Below, piece after piece: positions 7,627 to 16,262 of a stretch of 20,303 bases of DNA (positions within the stretch are counted from its first letter, which is position 1; each line of letters opens with the position of its first letter). Under the pieces are notes generated by a model, which saw only the letters and a program-made list of their open reading frames with translations, had not been told where the DNA came from and did no database searches. A program made the position numbers and the translations under genes. The stretch comes from DATLED01 sp046597375 (GTDB lineage: Bacteria > Actinomycetota > Acidimicrobiia > Acidimicrobiales > CADCTF01): NCBI GenBank assembly GCA_046597375.1, contig JBKJKM010000033.1, forward strand, positions 1 through 20,303. The letters run 5' to 3'.

Positions 7627-8058
7627 TCAGCCGGATACGGGGATCACGACGACCGGGCAGGGAGCGTGGTGCACGACTTGCTGACTGACCGAGCCGAGCA
7701 GGAGCCCGCCGAACCCGCCCCGTCCCCGAGACCCGACCACGATCATGTCGGCGCCCTTGGCGGCTTCGAGGAGCGCATGGGTGGGTGAACCGTGGACCAG
7801 GACCCGTTCGAAGGTCACCTGTGGCTCGACTCCTTCCTCGAGGTCGACCGCGGCGTCCAGGACGCCTTGGGCGGCGTCCCGGTAGAGAGACGGGACGAGC
7901 ATGGTGGATGCCGCGGGATAGGCCCCGCCCAGATAGACGTCATGCCATGCGTGGACGGCGACGATGGTGGCGCCGTGCACTTCGGCCTCGGCGGCCGCCC
8001 AGCGGAGCGCCGCCGAAGCGGTCTCTGACCCGTCAACCCCGACAACGATGCGTCGCAT
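7627..8058 (-). CDS. universal stress protein, UspA family, ATP-binding type
   Basis: A 143-residue single-domain Usp. The N-terminus MRRIVVGVDGSETASAALRW is the standard first strand and helix, and the C-terminal part has the ATP-binding signature G-2x-G-9x-G-S (GSRGRGGFGGLLLGS) followed by a PCPVVVIP ending. It therefore belongs to the ATP-binding (MJ0577/mycobacterial) branch rather than the E. coli UspA branch. The ATG at 8058-8056 has a strong ribosome binding site, GAGGAG, five to six bases upstream; an in-frame extension to 8166 would cross this site and is not needed. It is divergent from the P450 gene and convergent with the kinase/receiver pair. Role: stress or dormancy response, inferred from the family. 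Confidence 0.94.
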   Translation of the reverse strand: MRRIVVGVDGSETASAALRWAAAEAEVHGATIVAVHAWHDVYLGGAYPAASTMLVPSLYRDAAQGVLDAAVDLEEGVEPQVTFERVLVHGSPTHALLEAAKGADMIVVGSRGRGGFGGLLLGSVSQQVVHHAPCPVVVIPVSG

Positions 8059-8239
8059 GTCGCTCCTCTGATGTGCATCCGCGCTCCAACCTGCGGAACC
8101 CGATTGAAAGCGAGCCCGGGGCCACGCCTGCGGCGGACAGACCGGCCACCGGACCCGCCAGGACAAACGGTACGCCCTCCGCTCGCCCTCTGCTCGTCGA
8201 CGAGGACGGGTAGCGTCGACCGAGCTGAGGAGGCCTTCG
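8059..8239. promoter_or_regulatory. divergent promoter region between usp-like and P450 genes
   Basis: This 181-base gap must hold promoters for both directions. Toward the P450 gene, TAGCGT at 8212-8217 fits the actinobacterial TANNNT -10 pattern and would start RNA about 15-20 bases before the ATG, leaving room for the GAGGAGG ribosome binding site at about 8226-8233. No good -35 accompanies it. No clear -10 was found for the minus-strand gene. Confidence 0.3.
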
Positions 8240-9448
8240 ATGACGACGTCCGTTCACGACTTGGAGCTGCCCGAGATCGACCTGTTCGGGGCGACGCGTG
8301 AGGAGGCGCGGATGCGCTTCGCCGCCATCCGCGACGAGCACTGGCTGGCCCGCAACCCGATGGGCTACTCGGTCGTGCGCTACGAGGACGTGGTCGCGCT
8401 GCTGCGCGCCCGCCGCTTCCACTCCGCACTGTCACTGTTGCCCGCCATGTCGGGCATTACCGACGAGGAGTTCACCGGGCGTCAGACGCAATCGATCCTG
8501 TCCATGGAGGGCGACGGGCACGCCCGCCTGCGACGGTTGGTGGCTCCGGCCTTCACGCCGAAGTCGGCCGACAAGCTGCGACCATTCATGCGCGACGTCG
8601 TGAACGGTCTGCTCGACGGTTTCGTGTCCCGAGGCCGGTGTGAGTTCGTCGCCGACGTGTGCGAGCCCTACCCGATTCCGATCATCTGCGAGCTCCTCGG
8701 TGCGCCGAAGGAGGACTGGAAGTTGTTCTCGGCATGGGCCACCGACATCTTCCGGATCTTCAACAACGATCTTGTCGACGACCTGCCGGCCATCAAAACG
8801 GCGATGGGCGGGCTCAACGACTACGTGCGTTCGATGATCGAGGAGCGAAGGAGTCGCCCCGCGGACGATTTGCTCTCAGCCCTCATCGTCGCCGAGGAGG
8901 CGGGCGACCGCCTGTCGACCGACGAACTCGTGATGATGACCGAGGCCGTGCTCATGGCCGGCACGGACACGACCCGCAACCAGCTGGCTTGTGCCGTGGC
9001 TGTGTTCACCGATCACCCGGACCAATGGAGCCAGCTGGCGGCTGACCCGTCGCTGGCACCACGAGCGGTGGAGGAGAGCCTTCGCTACCTCGGCGCTGTC
9101 CGCGGAACGGCCCGCATCGCCTCGGAGGACATCGAGTACCGCGACGTGCGCTTCCCCGCCGGCACGCTCGTGGCCATCAGCTTGGCCTCGGCCAACCTCG
9201 ACTCCAGCGTGGCCGTCGGCGATCCCGACACCTTCGACATCACCCGTCAGTCGACCGTGCCGCAGATGACACTCGGGTCCGGGATCCACCACTGTCTCGG
9301 TGCCTCGCTGGCCCGCGCCGAGCTGCAAGAGGCCCTCCCGCTCCTGGCCCAGCGGATGCCGAACCTGCGTCTCGACGGGGCCATCGAATGGAAGCCCGAC
9401 ACCGTCGGCATCTGGGGCCCGGCACGCGTCCCGATCGCCTTCGGATAG
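8240..9448 (+). CDS. cytochrome P450
   Basis: A 402-residue soluble bacterial (class I) P450 mono-oxygenase needing ferredoxin and reductase partners that are not in this window. Visible signatures: I-helix oxygen-activation motif AGTDTT (240-245, acid/alcohol pair Asp243-Thr244), K-helix ExxR as ESLR (Glu279-Arg282), and haem-binding loop LGSGIHHCLG with the axial Cys352. The usual Phe seven residues before the Cys is Leu345. The C-helix region (SMEGDGHARLRRLVAPAF) is also typical. The start is fixed by GAGGAGG just upstream of the ATG. The gene ends five bases from the convergent helicase gene, so it is a single-gene unit. Substrate unknown; the family covers fatty acids, terpenes, sterols and aromatics. 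Confidence 0.96.
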   Translation: MTTSVHDLELPEIDLFGATREEARMRFAAIRDEHWLARNPMGYSVVRYEDVVALLRARRFHSALSLLPAMSGITDEEFTGRQTQSILSMEGDGHARLRRLVAPAFTPKSADKLRPFMRDVVNGLLDGFVSRGRCEFVADVCEPYPIPIICELLGAPKEDWKLFSAWATDIFRIFNNDLVDDLPAIKTAMGGLNDYVRSMIEERRSRPADDLLSALIVAEEAGDRLSTDELVMMTEAVLMAGTDTTRNQLACAVAVFTDHPDQWSQLAADPSLAPRAVEESLRYLGAVRGTARIASEDIEYRDVRFPAGTLVAISLASANLDSSVAVGDPDTFDITRQSTVPQMTLGSGIHHCLGASLARAELQEALPLLAQRMPNLRLDGAIEWKPDTVGIWGPARVPIAFG

Positions 9449-9453
9449 TCCTT

Positions 9454-12400
9454 CTACCGCGACGGCGCGACGTCGTCGAGGGCGCGTCGCACTCGCTCTT
9501 CGCTCACACGGGTCGGGGTTCCGACCGATTGCGCGAACAAGCCGACGCGAAGCTCCTCCATCATCCACCGAACGCGCCCCAGTGCGGCGCGGTCGATGGC
9601 GGGCGAGGTGGACGTCGCCAGCTTCTCGTAGCGGGCTTCGAGCGGGTGGATGCGACCCATCCACTCGGCGTCACGGACGGGGTCTTTCGGCAGTCGGTCG
9701 AGGCGGTGTTCGACGGCCCGGAGGTACCGATCGACGTCGGCGAGACGTGACGCGCCCGTGGCGGGAACGAAGCCGCGGTGGATGAGTCGAGCGAGCTGGC
9801 GGCGCATGTCGAGTCGCGCCGCCAACAAGGCCGGTGCCGTCACCGTGTCGAGGTGACCCGCAATGCCGCGCCGGCGGGTCAACACGGTGGCGACGGACTC
9901 GACCACGGCGATCGATCGGCCGACGAGGTCACCGCGCACGCCGGCCAGTAGCACCCCAAATCCGTCCTCGTCCCAGGCCGGGCCGCCGTTGGCGGCCATG
10001 AGCTCGTCGGGCGCCGCGGCGACGCACTCCTCGAGGAGGTCCGCCAGCGTCGGCTCCGGCGACGAGGCCAGGGCCAGCTTGGTGGCGTTCTTGAGCACTC
10101 GCTGCACCGCTGCCGTCGGCGAAGGAACGGCGAGGACGAGCAGACGACGGGTGCCCTCCCACATGGCTCGCTCCTGCGCCCGCTCGTCGGCCAGGAGTCG
10201 GACGCCGACGGTGGCACCTTCGTCGAACAGGGCGGGGAACCCTCGCACCGTGTGGCCGACACGGACGGCATCGACCGTGCGGGGCAGGCTCCCGACGTCC
10301 CACGTGGTCATCCCCGTCCGCTCCACCGACGGGCCGACCGCCCTCGTGATCGCCGTCCGCACGTGGCTTTGCAGACGGCGAGCAATGGCCTCGAGGTCCT
10401 TGCCGAAGGCGACGCGCCGGCCCCGATCGTCCTCGATGCGAAACGAGACTCGCAGGTGGTCGGGCAGCCGGTCGAGCTGCCACTCGTTCGGGCGGACGGG
10501 GTCGCCTGTCATCCGAGTGAGGGAGGCGGCGAGCACCTCGAGCAATGGTCCATCGGCGGGATCGGCATCGTCGAGAAATCTCCGAGCGAAGTCGCCGGCC
10601 GGCACGAAGTTCCGGCGCACGGACTTGGGCAACGAGCGGATGAGGGCCGTGACGAGCTCTTCGCGGTGGCCGGGAACGTGCCAGTCGAGTCCGGTGCCGG
10701 TGAGACGGTTGAGCAGGGCCAGAGGAACATGGGCGGTGACGCCGTCGGCTTCGTGGCCGGGAGCGAACCGATAGGTCAGGGGCAGGGCGACGTCGTCCTC
10801 CTGCCAACTGTCGGGGAAGCTCCCGACGTCGATGGGGTCACCCTCGGGATCGATCAGAACATCGAGGGTGAAATCGAGCCACGAAGGGTCCTGGCTGCGC
10901 CGCTTCTTCCACCATGAGTCGAAGTGGCGGGCCGAGACGACGTGCGCCGGCACGCGCTCGTCGAAGAAGTCGAAGCGCCGTTCGTCCTCGACCAGGATGT
11001 CGCGGCGCCGGCTGCGATCTTCGAGCGCCAGCACCTCGTCCACCAACGCGCGGTTCCGCTCGACGAAGGGATGGTGTGTCTCCCAATCGCCCTCCACCAG
11101 CGCATGCTGAATGAAGAACTGGCGTGACACGACGGGGTCGATGCGGCCGTACTGCACCGTCCGACCGGTCACGATCGGGAGCCCGTAGAGCGTGACCCGC
11201 TCGAGGGCCAGAACCGCGCCTCGTGATCGGTGCCATTCCGGCTCCGTGTACGTGCGCTTGACCAAGTGCTCGCCGACGCGCTCGATCCACTCGGGCTGGA
11301 TGCGGGCCGCATCGCGTGCCCACAGCCGCGTGGTCTCGACGAGTTCGGCGCCCATCACCCAGCGGGGTGGCTTTTTGAACAAGGCCGATCCCGGCGAGAT
11401 GGCGAACCGGGCGTTGTGGGCGCCCAGATACTCCCGCTTCTCCTCGTCGCGAAGGCCGACGTGGCTCAGGAGTCCCGCCAGCAGGGAGAGGTGGATGGCG
11501 TCGGAACTGGCCGCCTCGGTGGCGCCATGGATCCCGAGCCCGCCGGCGATCTGGCGGACCTGGCTGAAGATGTCCTGCCACTCGCGCACACGGAGGTAAT
11601 TGAGGAACTCGGTCCGGCAGAGCTTCCGAAACTGGTTGGAGGAAAGCTCGCGCTGGCGCTCGCGGAGGTGGTCCCACAGCGCGACGTAGGCCAACAGGTC
11701 GGACTCGGGTGTCGTGAATCGGCGGTGGTACTCGTCGGCCTCTTGGCGCTTGTCGACCGGCCGTTCTCTCGGGTCCTGGATGGAGAGGGCGGCGGCGATC
11801 ACCATCACTTCACGGACGGCGCCGTGACGCTCGGCTTCGACGACCATGCGAGCGAGCCGCGGGTCGAGTGGGATCCCCGCCAGGCGGCGCCCCATGGCCG
11901 TGAGCCGCTTGGCCGGGTTCTCGGCTGCAGGATCAAGAGCGCCGAGCTCTTCGAGGAGGGCGACGCCGTCGGCGATGCTGCGGGGGTCAGGCGGGTCGAC
12001 GAACGGGAACGCCGCCACCTCCCCGAGGCCGAGGGCCGACATCGACAGGATGACGGAGGCGAGGTTGGTGCGGAGTATTTCGGGCTCGGTGAACTCGGGC
12101 CGCTCGAGGAAGTCCTCCTCGGAGTAGAGACGGATGCAGATGCCGGGCGCCACCCGCCCGCAGCGGCCGGCTCGCTGGTTGGCCGCCGCTTGCGACACGG
12201 CCTCGATGGGCAGTCGCTGCACCTTGGTGCGGCGGTTGTAGCGGGAGATGCGGGCCGTGCCGGCATCCACGACGTAGCGAATGCCGGGAACGGTGAGGGA
12301 GGTCTCGGCCACGTTGGTCGCCAACACGATGCGGCGACCCGGATGGGCGGCGAAGATGCGGTGTTGTTCGGCGGCCGACAGGCGGGCGTAGAGCGGGAGC

Positions 12401-13197
12401 ACCTCGGTCTCGCGCAGGCCCAGCTCGTCGAGCGCCTGCGCCGTGTCGCGGATCTCCCGCTCGCCGCTGAGGAACACCAGCACGTCGCCCGCAGCCTCGC
12501 CTGCCAGCTCCTGCACGGCCTCGCAAATGGCCGTCGTCTGGTCGGTGTCGTCGTCGAGCGGGGCGTAGCGAACCTCGACAGGGAACGTGCGGCCCGTGAC
12601 CTCGATGATCGGGGCGTCACCGAAGTGCTTGGAGAATCGCTCGGTGTCGATCGTGGCCGACGTGACGATTACCTTGAGGTCGGGACGTCGAGGCAGGAGC
12701 TGGTGGAGATAGCCGAGGATGAAGTCGATGTTGAGGCTCCGCTCGTGGGCCTCGTCGACGATGATCGTGTCGTATCGGCTGAGGCGTCGGTCGCGCTGCA
12801 GTTCGGCCAGCAGGATGCCGTCGGTCATCACCCGGACGAGCGTCCTTTCGCCCCCCCGATCGGTGAAGCGCACCTTGTACCCGACGACGTCGCCGAGCTC
12901 GGTTCCCAGTTCCTCGGCGATGCGCTCGGCCACGGCGCGTGCCGCCAAGCGGCGGGGTTGGGTGTGGCCGATCGTGCCGAGCACCCCTCGCCCCAGTTCG
13001 AGGCAGATTTTCGGGAGCTGGGTGCTCTTTCCCGAGCCCGTCTCACCAGCGAGGATCACGACCTGGTGGTCGCGGATGGCAGAGAGGATCTCGTCCTTGC
13101 GCTCGCTGACCGGCAGGGCCTCGGGATAGCGGATCTCGGGTACGGCCTCACGTCGCCGGGCCAGCCGTTGCTCGTGGAGCTCCGACGGGGTGGGCAC
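9454..13197 (-). CDS. hrpA: HrpA-type ATP-dependent DEAH-box RNA helicase
   Basis: A 1247-residue helicase, close to the roughly 1300 of E. coli HrpA. Motifs: Walker A GETGSGKST (51-59), TQPRRLAAR (79-87), DEAH at 148-151, SAT at 180-182 and motif VI QRAGRCGR (about 335-343). Helicase-C, HA2 and OB-fold regions follow, then a long C-terminal part like the HrpA-specific DUF3418 region. HrpA helicases act on RNA; E. coli HrpA is implicated in mRNA processing and rescue of stalled ribosomes. The GTG at 13197-13195 begins MPTPSELHEQRLARRREAVPEI, which looks like the true N-terminus. The frame stays open to 13386, but those 63 residues are Pro/Gly/Ala-rich and unlike family sequence. A promoter-like -10 lies eight bases upstream of this GTG. 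Confidence 0.93.
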   Translation of the reverse strand: MPTPSELHEQRLARRREAVPEIRYPEALPVSERKDEILSAIRDHQVVILAGETGSGKSTQLPKICLELGRGVLGTIGHTQPRRLAARAVAERIAEELGTELGDVVGYKVRFTDRGGERTLVRVMTDGILLAELQRDRRLSRYDTIIVDEAHERSLNIDFILGYLHQLLPRRPDLKVIVTSATIDTERFSKHFGDAPIIEVTGRTFPVEVRYAPLDDDTDQTTAICEAVQELAGEAAGDVLVFLSGEREIRDTAQALDELGLRETEVLPLYARLSAAEQHRIFAAHPGRRIVLATNVAETSLTVPGIRYVVDAGTARISRYNRRTKVQRLPIEAVSQAAANQRAGRCGRVAPGICIRLYSEEDFLERPEFTEPEILRTNLASVILSMSALGLGEVAAFPFVDPPDPRSIADGVALLEELGALDPAAENPAKRLTAMGRRLAGIPLDPRLARMVVEAERHGAVREVMVIAAALSIQDPRERPVDKRQEADEYHRRFTTPESDLLAYVALWDHLRERQRELSSNQFRKLCRTEFLNYLRVREWQDIFSQVRQIAGGLGIHGATEAASSDAIHLSLLAGLLSHVGLRDEEKREYLGAHNARFAISPGSALFKKPPRWVMGAELVETTRLWARDAARIQPEWIERVGEHLVKRTYTEPEWHRSRGAVLALERVTLYGLPIVTGRTVQYGRIDPVVSRQFFIQHALVEGDWETHHPFVERNRALVDEVLALEDRSRRRDILVEDERRFDFFDERVPAHVVSARHFDSWWKKRRSQDPSWLDFTLDVLIDPEGDPIDVGSFPDSWQEDDVALPLTYRFAPGHEADGVTAHVPLALLNRLTGTGLDWHVPGHREELVTALIRSLPKSVRRNFVPAGDFARRFLDDADPADGPLLEVLAASLTRMTGDPVRPNEWQLDRLPDHLRVSFRIEDDRGRRVAFGKDLEAIARRLQSHVRTAITRAVGPSVERTGMTTWDVGSLPRTVDAVRVGHTVRGFPALFDEGATVGVRLLADERAQERAMWEGTRRLLVLAVPSPTAAVQRVLKNATKLALASSPEPTLADLLEECVAAAPDELMAANGGPAWDEDGFGVLLAGVRGDLVGRSIAVVESVATVLTRRRGIAGHLDTVTAPALLAARLDMRRQLARLIHRGFVPATGASRLADVDRYLRAVEHRLDRLPKDPVRDAEWMGRIHPLEARYEKLATSTSPAIDRAALGRVRWMMEELRVGLFAQSVGTPTRVSEERVRRALDDVAPSR

Positions 13198-13428
13198 GGC
13201 CCGCCAACCTACGTTCGGTGCTGGCGCTCCAACGACTGGTTTCCGCTGGTCACCGGCGAGACGGACGCCCGAATCGAACTCACCGGCGGCTGGGCCTACG
13301 ATGGAGGCACCGCCAGCAGGCCGGGCGCCGTCCTCCAAGGGTGACTCCCGAGGTGGAGAGGTCGCCCGACCTGGACTCGGGGGCACGGGCTGGTCGGATC
13401 GCTGGCCGTGCAGATCGGAGAAAGTGCC
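13198..13428. promoter_or_regulatory. divergent intergenic region: helicase promoter candidate and a 14-base palindrome
   Basis: Toward the helicase (minus strand), TAGGTT (plus bases 13206-13211) fits a -10 and TTGGAG (13227-13232) a -35, 15 bases apart. RNA would start at or next to the GTG, implying a leaderless transcript. Toward the small protein gene, AGGTCGCCCGACCT at 13359-13372 is an inverted repeat (6-base arms, 2-base centre) that could be an operator. GGAGAAAG ending at about 13424 is the ribosome binding site for the GTG at 13429. Confidence 0.35.
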
Positions 13429-13698
13429 GTGGCTTCATCAGGTAGCACGTTCAGCAAGATGCAGCGGGAGCGCGAGAAGCGGGAGCGCGCCACCGCCAAG
13501 CGGGAGAAGCGCCAGGACCGATCGACGGCCGAGGTCGACGAGACGACGACGGTCGTCACGGGCGAGAGCGAGCTCACGGCCACCGAGCTCGTCAACTTCG
13601 TCGAGGCCATCCACAAGGAGTACGAGGAGGGCAAGATCGACCTCGACGAGTTCGAGGAGAAGAAGCAGGCCCTCCTTGCTCGGGTGAAGATCGACTGA
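13429..13698 (+). CDS. small charged protein with SHOCT-like C-terminal domain
   Basis: An 89-residue cytoplasmic protein. Residues about 8-35 are an Arg/Lys/Glu-rich helix (KMQREREKRERATAKREKR), likely coiled coil or nucleic-acid binding. The C-terminal 35 residues (LVNFVEAIHKEYEEGKIDL then DEFEEKKQALLARV) match the short SHOCT-like helical hairpin in which a G.I..DEFE.KK..LL pattern recurs. Similar short proteins with a basic N-terminus occur in actinobacteria without known function. The GTG at 13429 is chosen because GGAGAAAG lies just upstream; an alternative GTG at 13408 has no such site. It lies 21 bases before the DUF2855-like gene on the same strand and is probably co-transcribed with it. 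Confidence 0.75.
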   Translation: MASSGSTFSKMQREREKRERATAKREKRQDRSTAEVDETTTVVTGESELTATELVNFVEAIHKEYEEGKIDLDEFEEKKQALLARVKID

Positions 13699-13719
13699 GC
13701 CTCCCGAGGCGGAGGTACC

Positions 13720-14805
13720 GTGCCGGGCATGGACCTCTTGGTGAAGCGGGACGCGTTGGCGGAAACGCGACTGGACGATGGGCCAACGGCGCCGCTGGCC
13801 GACGGTGAAGCGCGTCTGCGGGTGGACGCGTTCTCCCTCACCGCCAACAACATCACGTACGCCGTGTTCGGCGAGCCCATGGGCTATTGGTCGTTCTTTC
13901 CGGCGCCCGAGGGGTGGGGTCGGATCCCGGTGTGGGGCTTCGCCGACGTCGTCGAGTCATCGGTACCGGGTCTCGAGGAGGGCGCCCGCGTGTACGGCTA
14001 CCTCCCGATGTCGCAGGAGCTGGTGGTCGCGCCAACCCGGGTGGACGAGCGGGGCTTCGTCGACGGCGCCCCCCATCGAGGCGCCATGGCGGCGACCTAC
14101 AACCACTACGTCAGGGTCGACGCCGACGAGGCGTACGACTCGGCCCATGAAGACGCCCAGATGCTGCTGCGCCCCCTCTTCACCACGGCGTTCCTCCTCG
14201 ACGATTACCTCGACGACAACGATCGATTCGGCGCCTCGACCATTGTGCTGTCGAGTGCCTCGAGCAAGACGGCGGCGGGTACGGCGTTCTACCTGTCCGA
14301 GCGGAACGAACTCGACGTCGTCGGTCTGACCTCGCCAGGAAACGCCGCCTTCGTCGACGGTCTCGGCGTCTACGACCGGGTCGTCACCTACGACGACATC
14401 GCCTCATTGGGCGCCGGCCCGGCGGCTTTCATCGACATCGCCGGCAGCGCCGATGTGCGCGCCGCCGTCCACCAGCACTACGGGGACGCCCTCGTGCACA
14501 GCGCCGTGGTCGGCGGCACCCACTGGGACGAGACGCCCTCCGCCGCCGCCGCCGGCCCACTACCGGGGCCGGCGCCGTCGTTCTTCTTCGCTCCCGATCA
14601 GATCAAGAAGCGGGCGGCCGACTGGGGTGCCGCGGACTACACCTCGAAGATGACGGCGAGCTGGCAGCGAGCCGTGGCGTGGTCTGACGGTTGGTTGCAG
14701 GTCGAGCACGGCCGCGGACCGGATGCCGTGCGTGACACGTACCTGTCGGTGTTGGCCGGCGCCACGGCGCCCGCGACTGGTCACATCCTCTCGATGTGGA
14801 GTTGA
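13720..14805 (+). CDS. DUF2855 family protein, MDR-like fold
   Basis: A 361-residue protein that I place in DUF2855, a family resembling zinc-less medium-chain dehydrogenases/reductases. Recognisable parts: the N-terminal LRVDAFSLTANNITYAVFGE, the invariant-looking MGYWSFFPAPEGWGRIPVWGF, the GARVYGYLPMS segment, LLRPLFTTAFLLDDYL and a nucleotide-binding-like strand-turn (STIVLSSASSKTAAGTAFYL), then SFFFAPDQIKKRAADWG. No zinc-ligand cysteines are seen. GGAGG lies four bases before the GTG at 13720; an ATG at 13729 is the alternative and matches the usual MDLLV start. Substrate and reaction are unknown. Its last 25 bases overlap the convergent MocR-type gene. Confidence 0.85.
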   Translation: MPGMDLLVKRDALAETRLDDGPTAPLADGEARLRVDAFSLTANNITYAVFGEPMGYWSFFPAPEGWGRIPVWGFADVVESSVPGLEEGARVYGYLPMSQELVVAPTRVDERGFVDGAPHRGAMAATYNHYVRVDADEAYDSAHEDAQMLLRPLFTTAFLLDDYLDDNDRFGASTIVLSSASSKTAAGTAFYLSERNELDVVGLTSPGNAAFVDGLGVYDRVVTYDDIASLGAGPAAFIDIAGSADVRAAVHQHYGDALVHSAVVGGTHWDETPSAAAAGPLPGPAPSFFFAPDQIKKRAADWGAADYTSKMTASWQRAVAWSDGWLQVEHGRGPDAVRDTYLSVLAGATAPATGHILSMWS

Positions 14806-16262
14806 GCCGCCCGATCTACCCCCGCCCAGGCGGCCGCTAGGCGACGCACGCCTTCTTCGAGGAGAGAGACCGGCGCGCTGAACGAAAGGCGGAGCCGATC
14901 GCGATGGCGCTCCGGCGTGGGCGACAACGCTTCGGCGGTGGCGACGGCGACGCCACGGCGGAGTGCGACCTGGGCGAAGGCCGCTGCCTCGACGCCGGAA
15001 CCCGGCAGCCGCACCCACACCGAGAGCCCACCGGCCGGCTCCGGCCAGGTCCACGACGGGAGCTCGCGCCGCAACGCCGAAGCGAGCGCCTCGTACCGGA
15101 GCCGGTGGGCGGCGATCGGGGCCGGAGCGTCGTGGCGCAAAAGTCGCTCGGCCAGCACCTGACTGATGGCCGACGACCCGAGATCCTGGGTCGCCTTCAC
15201 CCGGGCGAACCGAAGGGCAACGGGCGCCGGGGCCCGCACCCAGCCCACGCGGAGACCGCCCCAGTAGCGCTTGCTCAGCGATCCGACCACGGCGATCGGT
15301 GCGTGCGGAGCGAATGAGGCGATCGGCGGCGGCGAACGGCCCCAGGCCAGATCGGCGAGCGCGAGATCCTCCACCAGAGGGACGCGATGAGCGGCGACGA
15401 GCTCGGCGATGGTGCGTCGCCGGGGCTCACTCAGGACGACGCCGGTCGGGCTGTGCACCGATGACTGCAGGTACACCAGGGCCGGCCCAAAGGCCTCGAG
15501 GGCGTCGGCCAGCGGGCCGGGTCGGACCCCGCGTTCGTCGACGGGCACACCCACGAGGGAGGCGCCCGCAGCCGTGAAGGCGGCGAGGGCACCGGGATAG
15601 GTGGGGTCGTCGACCACCACCACGTCGCCCGGCCGCACCCAGCAGGCGGCGGCGGCACTGATCGCCTGCTGCGCCCCGGTCGTGACGACGATCTCGGCCG
15701 CGGTCGTCGGGAGGCCCCATCGGCTGACGTGGGCAGCCAGGGCCGTCCGCAACCCGGGAAGCCCCCACGGGCTGTAGCCGGTGTCGGGTACCACGGCGGC
15801 GAGGTCATCGGCCGTGATGGCCACGAGCTCGGACGGCAGGCTCGACGCGTCGCTGAGGACGGAGATCGAGAGGTCGATGACGGCGGCCTCGGCGACCGAG
15901 CTGCGGTCGACCAGTCGATGCACGAGCGTCGAGCCCTCGCGACCGGCGGGGAGGAGGGCGAGATCGCCGGCGGCGACGACGAACGTCCCGCTTCCCCGGC
16001 GGCGCTCGACGAGCCCGTCGCCCACCAGCAGGTCATAGGCCGTGACCACGGTTCCCCGGCCGACCGCGAGGGCCTCGGCGAGGACCCGCTCGGCCGGGAG
16101 CCGAGCCGTGGTGCCGATGGCCGCCCGTTCGATGGCTCCGGCCAGTGCCCTGGCCAGCTGGCGGAACAGTGGACCGTGGCCCACAGCCCAGTCGCCGAGC
16201 TCGTCGACGATGTCGCGTGTGGCGACGGAGCGATCCACTTTCCTCGAAGTGGCTCTGTTCAT
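14781..16262 (-). CDS. MocR-type regulator (GntR winged helix fused to aminotransferase fold)
   Basis: A 493-residue fusion. An N-terminal GntR winged helix (about 29-95; FRQLARALAGAIERAAIG, LPAERVLAEALAVGRGTVV, GLVERRRGSGTFV) is joined by a linker to a class I aminotransferase domain with the PLP-binding Lys331 in VGSLSKRYWGGLRVGW. The Asn-Pro-Thr-Gly motif is SPTG here and the PLP-ring Asp lies in VEDLALADLAW. MocR proteins (GabR, PdxR, TauR) sense PLP or a PLP-amine adduct and usually control adjacent divergent genes. The divergent neighbour here is an aminotransferase operon about 28 bases away. The ATG at 16262 has GGA five bases upstream; ATG 16265 and GTG 16238 are alternatives, and the longer open frame upstream is antisense to the operon. 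Confidence 0.92.
   Translation of the reverse strand: MNRATSRKVDRSVATRDIVDELGDWAVGHGPLFRQLARALAGAIERAAIGTTARLPAERVLAEALAVGRGTVVTAYDLLVGDGLVERRRGSGTFVVAAGDLALLPAGREGSTLVHRLVDRSSVAEAAVIDLSISVLSDASSLPSELVAITADDLAAVVPDTGYSPWGLPGLRTALAAHVSRWGLPTTAAEIVVTTGAQQAISAAAACWVRPGDVVVVDDPTYPGALAAFTAAGASLVGVPVDERGVRPGPLADALEAFGPALVYLQSSVHSPTGVVLSEPRRRTIAELVAAHRVPLVEDLALADLAWGRSPPPIASFAPHAPIAVVGSLSKRYWGGLRVGWVRAPAPVALRFARVKATQDLGSSAISQVLAERLLRHDAPAPIAAHRLRYEALASALRRELPSWTWPEPAGGLSVWVRLPGSGVEAAAFAQVALRRGVAVATAEALSPTPERHRDRLRLSFSAPVSLLEEGVRRLAAAWAGVDRAAQLHIERM

Noticed and set aside
11230..13344. 704-codon open frame on + opposite the helicase gene
   Set aside because: It mirrors the HrpA codons on the opposite strand; no protein-family motif and an unnatural composition. 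Long antisense frames are common at this GC content.
13198..13386. 63-residue N-terminal extension of the helicase
   Set aside because: Low-complexity Pro/Gly/Ala sequence, unlike HrpA N-termini, and it would cover the best promoter candidate.
13699..13719. GCCTC-CC-GAGGC as a terminator after the SHOCT-like gene
   Set aside because: The 2-base loop is too small, there is no T-tract, and the same bases provide the GGAGG site of the next gene.
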